Source: an uncultured Bacteroidales bacterium
GTDB taxonomy: Bacteria > Bacteroidota > Bacteroidia > Bacteroidales > UBA932
Direction: 5' to 3'
NCBI GenBank assembly: GCA_934678915.1
Contig: CAKUSF010000040.1
Location: 1 to 16,374 of the forward strand
Length of the DNA stretch: 16,374 nt
The notes beneath the pieces are model-generated. The model worked only from the letters and a program-made list of their open reading frames with translations. It was not told where the DNA came from and did no database searches. Positions 13,863 to 16,374 of this stretch are shown here, one piece after another. How positions within the stretch are numbered: position 1 is the stretch's first letter; every line of letters starts with the position of its first letter. Made by a program: the position numbers and the translations under genes.

Positions 13863-14315
13863 CTACAAATCATCATCGGTGAGGCCGAAGTGGGCAGCGA
13901 TGTCATCAGGGACGCCACCGAGGTCGGTGCTGTAGTCAATCTCGTCCCAAGCTTCTTCCATGGCGCGGCGGTCTTTTTTGGTCGGGCGGCCGGCACCGGG
14001 GTCTCTGCGGAGGAAGAAGGTCTCAACGGGGGCCTTTAGCTTGTCGAGCTCGGATTGCGGGGTGAGGTTCTCGGCATAGTCAGGGACCAGCTTTGCACCG
14101 AGACGGTGGTCGGCCAGTTGCTTGATTCTGTACGAATACTGCACGGCACCCTTGCGGATTTCCACAACCTCACCGACCTTAAGCATTCTGGACGGCTTGG
14201 CGTTGACTCCTCCGATCTTGACCTTGCCACCTTTGCAGGCGTCCGTGGCCTCGGTGCGGGTCTTGAACACCCTGATGGCCCATAGGACCTTGTCTATTCT
14301 TTCAGTGTCTGCCAT
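13863..14315 (-). CDS. S4-domain RNA-binding protein (Hsp15-like)
   Basis: 150 residues from the ATG at 14315. The first ~60 residues are an S4 RNA-binding domain: RIDKVLWAIRVFKTRTEATDACKGG with the following VKIGGVNAKPSRMLKVGEVVEI, as in Hsp15 (HslR), which binds stalled 50S subunits with peptidyl-tRNA in Escherichia coli. The rest is a basic then acidic tail (RRDPGAGRPTKKDRRAMEEAW). An in-frame ATG at 14330 lies inside the end of the preceding gene. I prefer 14315, two bases after that stop, giving MADTERIDKVLW. It is the last gene of the GH31/isomerase-like operon and has no evident link with the peptide system. I do not assign a symbol because Bacteroidetes have several S4 paralogues. Confidence 0.88.
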   Translation of the reverse strand: MADTERIDKVLWAIRVFKTRTEATDACKGGKVKIGGVNAKPSRMLKVGEVVEIRKGAVQYSYRIKQLADHRLGAKLVPDYAENLTPQSELDKLKAPVETFFLRRDPGAGRPTKKDRRAMEEAWDEIDYSTDLGGVPDDIAAHFGLTDDDL

Positions 14316-14317
14316 AA

Positions 14318-15376
14318 CTAACTGTTCCATTCACGAATATGCGGGTCTGGGGTCTCGGCCTCGACAAATGAGCTAGGTTCGACCTCCTGATTCGTGTACG
14401 AATCCTTCACAAAACGCTTCTCCACAAGAGTCTCAAGCAGGACGGTTCCACGTGCGGCAGGAATGAGGAAAAAGTCGTTCAATTCTGACGGAACCAAAAT
14501 GGAGTGACCCGATTTCAATGAATATGATTCCACACTCCTTGAGCCTTTGTCATTCTCAACCGGAATCTGGACGGTCGCCTCACCGGAAGCGCAGTAATAA
14601 ACTGCGAAACTGCCAGGCTGCTCGGAGAATATGTGGAATCCGTCCTTCAGATTGAGTTTAGTGACCACAAATTCAGGGCAGACTGCCAATTTATCTCCAG
14701 TGACAGGCTCTGGGACATATTTCCGGAAATCAATCAGATCGAAGGCCTCCTCAAGCAGCAGTTCCTCTGAATCAGGCAGTTCCACGCCCCAGTTATGGAG
14801 ATTGAACACAAGTTCGGAGCTCTCGGCTATCTCCACGATCTTTAGTCCCGGACCGGCAGCGAAAACAGTTCCCGGTTTTATCAGGAACGCCTCGCCTTTA
14901 TGCGGCTTGACAACATTCAAGACTTCTTTGACCGTCCCGTCCTGACATCTTGCGTAGAACTCAGCTGGATCAATGTCACGGTTGAAGCCCAGCAGAAGTT
15001 CGGCTTCCGGAGCGGCCTCCTGAACGTACCAAAGGGCGGTCTTGCCGAACGAATCGTACCTTTCTGCTGCGATGTCATCGGAGGCGTTCATCTGCAATGG
15101 CTGCCAACCGATCACATCCATAACCTTCACCATAACAGGGAATTGAAGGCCATAAAACTCAAACACATCGTCCCCGACCACTCTCTCCAGATACGTTCCC
15201 ATGAGTTCGCTCAGGGTGTTGCCACCGAACCAACCATTGTCGATCATCGAATCCTTGAACCCAAGGTCAGCGATCTGATAGCTGACGTGTCCCCAAGGCA
15301 CATCCGCGCCTTCATCCACAAATCGTAGCGGGTAGAGTTTCCTATTATTATCTTCCATATTCTTGAATATAATCAT
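14318..15376 (-). CDS. Class I mannose-6-phosphate isomerase homologue with a degenerate metal site
   Basis: 352 residues with the type I phosphomannose isomerase/cupin outline: PLRFVDEGADVPWG near the N-terminus, the SELMG helix, and the core FPVMVKVMDVIGWQPLQMNASDD. Active enzymes bind zinc through residues of QxH in LSVQVHPDD, Glu in GKTEMWYV and His in PAGTVHA. Here these read QMN (Gln95, Asn97), GKTALWYV (Ala114) and KPGTVFA (Phe172), so three of the four ligands are changed and the protein may not be an active isomerase. The cupin C-terminus (residues about 230-330) is intact. Its ATG overlaps the GH31 stop by one base (TAATG); a later ATG at 15358 (MEDNNRKLYPLRF) is an alternative start. 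Context suggests a link to sugar metabolism. Confidence 0.8.
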   Translation of the reverse strand: MIIFKNMEDNNRKLYPLRFVDEGADVPWGHVSYQIADLGFKDSMIDNGWFGGNTLSELMGTYLERVVGDDVFEFYGLQFPVMVKVMDVIGWQPLQMNASDDIAAERYDSFGKTALWYVQEAAPEAELLLGFNRDIDPAEFYARCQDGTVKEVLNVVKPHKGEAFLIKPGTVFAAGPGLKIVEIAESSELVFNLHNWGVELPDSEELLLEEAFDLIDFRKYVPEPVTGDKLAVCPEFVVTKLNLKDGFHIFSEQPGSFAVYYCASGEATVQIPVENDKGSRSVESYSLKSGHSILVPSELNDFFLIPAARGTVLLETLVEKRFVKDSYTNQEVEPSSFVEAETPDPHIREWNS

Positions 15377-16374
15377 TATTCAGCTCCGACCTGAGCCTTT
15401 ACCTTAGCCACGAAGTCAGCCGGAATCTTTTCATAATTGGCAAAATCCGCAATAAGCGATGCCGTGTCAATCTTCTCCAGATACTTCTCGGCATTCTGAG
15501 GGTCCTCGTTAATGAAGCTGGCGCATTGTGCGAGGGCAAGGAACGGATCCGGAAGCATCATGTAGGCATCGACATATTTCCCGAAAATCAACTTGGCCTC
15601 AGGGGTGATGTCCATCATTCTGTGCATCAAGCCCTTCTTCCCGTTCAATAGACCACGGTGCGAGGCAGCATATTCATTGAAAGAGAACTCAACCACAAGT
15701 TCTTCGGAGGCAGGTGTCTCCGGAAGGTAGAGGACAACGGAGAGATCCGCTCCTTCATACCCCCACTCGGCATTCTTTCCTGCCACCTCGGCATTGTGGG
15801 CAGCGAAACGGGAATATGGCACCTCAACACCGTTCACCGTCACCTTCTCCGGCGCGAAAACACCTGCGAGGACAACCTGCACACGACGATTAGGGTCTAT
15901 TCCGCGGTAGTCACCATGACGAGGAGCGACAGTTATCCTTAAACCAGAAGCATCGGAAACCTTGCGAACCAGCGTGGTGGCATATTCAGTGCCGTACGCC
16001 TGCGTGGCGCCATCGTCCTCATAGACGGAAACGGTGCTCTCGCCATCGCCCGGAGCCACAAAGAGTTTCAACGTGTTGTCCTTTTCCTGAAGAGATTTGA
16101 TCTTGCCCGAAGCCATCGGAATGACAGCTCCGGCCTTGATGTAGTACGGATTCTCGCTGACGGTATATTCCAAAGTGTCAACTTGCCCGCCTTTGAAGAG
16201 CGTTCCGCTGGCCGCATCGTACCAATCGTTGCCCTCCGGGAACCACATCACACGCTTCGCCAGTCCCGTAACGGAATCAGCGGGCTCGCAGACAACGGTC
16301 GCAAGGATGTCATTTCCAAAGAGATACTCCTGAGTGAAATCGTAGGCCTGAGGCGCTTCAGGATATTCATAATA
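15376..16374 (-). CDS. GH31 glycoside hydrolase (alpha-glucosidase/xylosidase type), C-terminal part only
   Basis: The frame is open to the window edge, giving 332 residues of the C-terminus; the catalytic acids lie outside. The start is YYEYPEAPQAYDFTQEYLFGNDILATVV, then VMWFPEGNDWYDAASG, the standard end of a GH31 barrel and its proximal beta domain (Y-x-FG, then P-x-G-x-WYD). A DUF5110-type distal domain follows (STVSVYEDDGATQAYGTEYATTLVRK). The last ~100 residues (from about KGLMHRMMDITPEAKLIFG) form a helical extension beyond the beta domains. An internal GTG at 16251 is not the true start, because the coding pattern continues upstream without a stop. Such enzymes remove alpha-linked glucose or xylose from oligosaccharides, usually in the periplasm. 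The substrate cannot be told from this fragment. Confidence 0.92.
   Translation of the reverse strand, partial: YYEYPEAPQAYDFTQEYLFGNDILATVVCEPADSVTGLAKRVMWFPEGNDWYDAASGTLFKGGQVDTLEYTVSENPYYIKAGAVIPMASGKIKSLQEKDNTLKLFVAPGDGESTVSVYEDDGATQAYGTEYATTLVRKVSDASGLRITVAPRHGDYRGIDPNRRVQVVLAGVFAPEKVTVNGVEVPYSRFAAHNAEVAGKNAEWGYEGADLSVVLYLPETPASEELVVEFSFNEYAASHRGLLNGKKGLMHRMMDITPEAKLIFGKYVDAYMMLPDPFLALAQCASFINEDPQNAEKYLEKIDTASLIADFANYEKIPADFVAKVKAQVGAE

Overview
The window looks like a Bacteroidales chromosome segment. The evidence is GLPGLI-family proteins, Bacteroidetes-type -7 boxes (TATATTTG, fitting TAnnTTTG), a membrane-anchored TPR/HTH regulator, a DUF3244-like small secreted protein, and few Shine-Dalgarno sequences. 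All supported genes lie on the minus strand, so gene order below runs from high to low coordinates. No rRNA, tRNA, CRISPR array, insertion sequence or integrase was seen.

Right end (about 16374-13863): the 3' part of a GH31 alpha-glucosidase-type gene, a class I mannose-6-phosphate isomerase homologue that has lost most of its zinc ligands, and an S4-domain RNA-binding protein (Hsp15-like). These are tightly packed and look like an ordinary operon. A 580-bp intergenic region with hairpins and a long promoter follows.

Centre (13285-3794): a candidate secreted-peptide system. Three tandem cassettes each hold a 69-71 residue double-glycine-leader precursor followed by its own secreted GLPGLI-family protein of about 319 residues. 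Then come a VKOR-thioredoxin fusion (disulfide formation), a C39-peptidase ABC exporter (PCAT, leader removal plus export), an HlyD-type adaptor and a small DUF3244-like secreted protein. The precursor cores share three cysteines, which fits the disulfide enzyme in the same operon. No TolC-like outer-membrane channel and no obvious immunity gene lie in the window.

Left end (3694-1): a membrane-bound TPR/HTH regulator, then an operon with an unannotated 45-residue cysteine-rich small ORF, a TlpA-like thiol-disulfide lipoprotein, and the start of another secreted protein cut by the window edge.

The strongest non-coding signal is a shared promoter design. Cassette 1, cassette 3 and the TlpA operon each have TATATTTG preceded by CTTACA at about 50 bp, (T/G)GTAA at about 77 bp, TACATC at about 103 bp, a TGTAAG-N8-CTTACA palindrome at 131-133 bp and another (T/C)GTAAGA at 220-221 bp. 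This ties the TlpA operon to the peptide system as one regulon, probably controlled by the regulator encoded between them. Cassette 2 has lost this promoter and must be read through from cassette 1.
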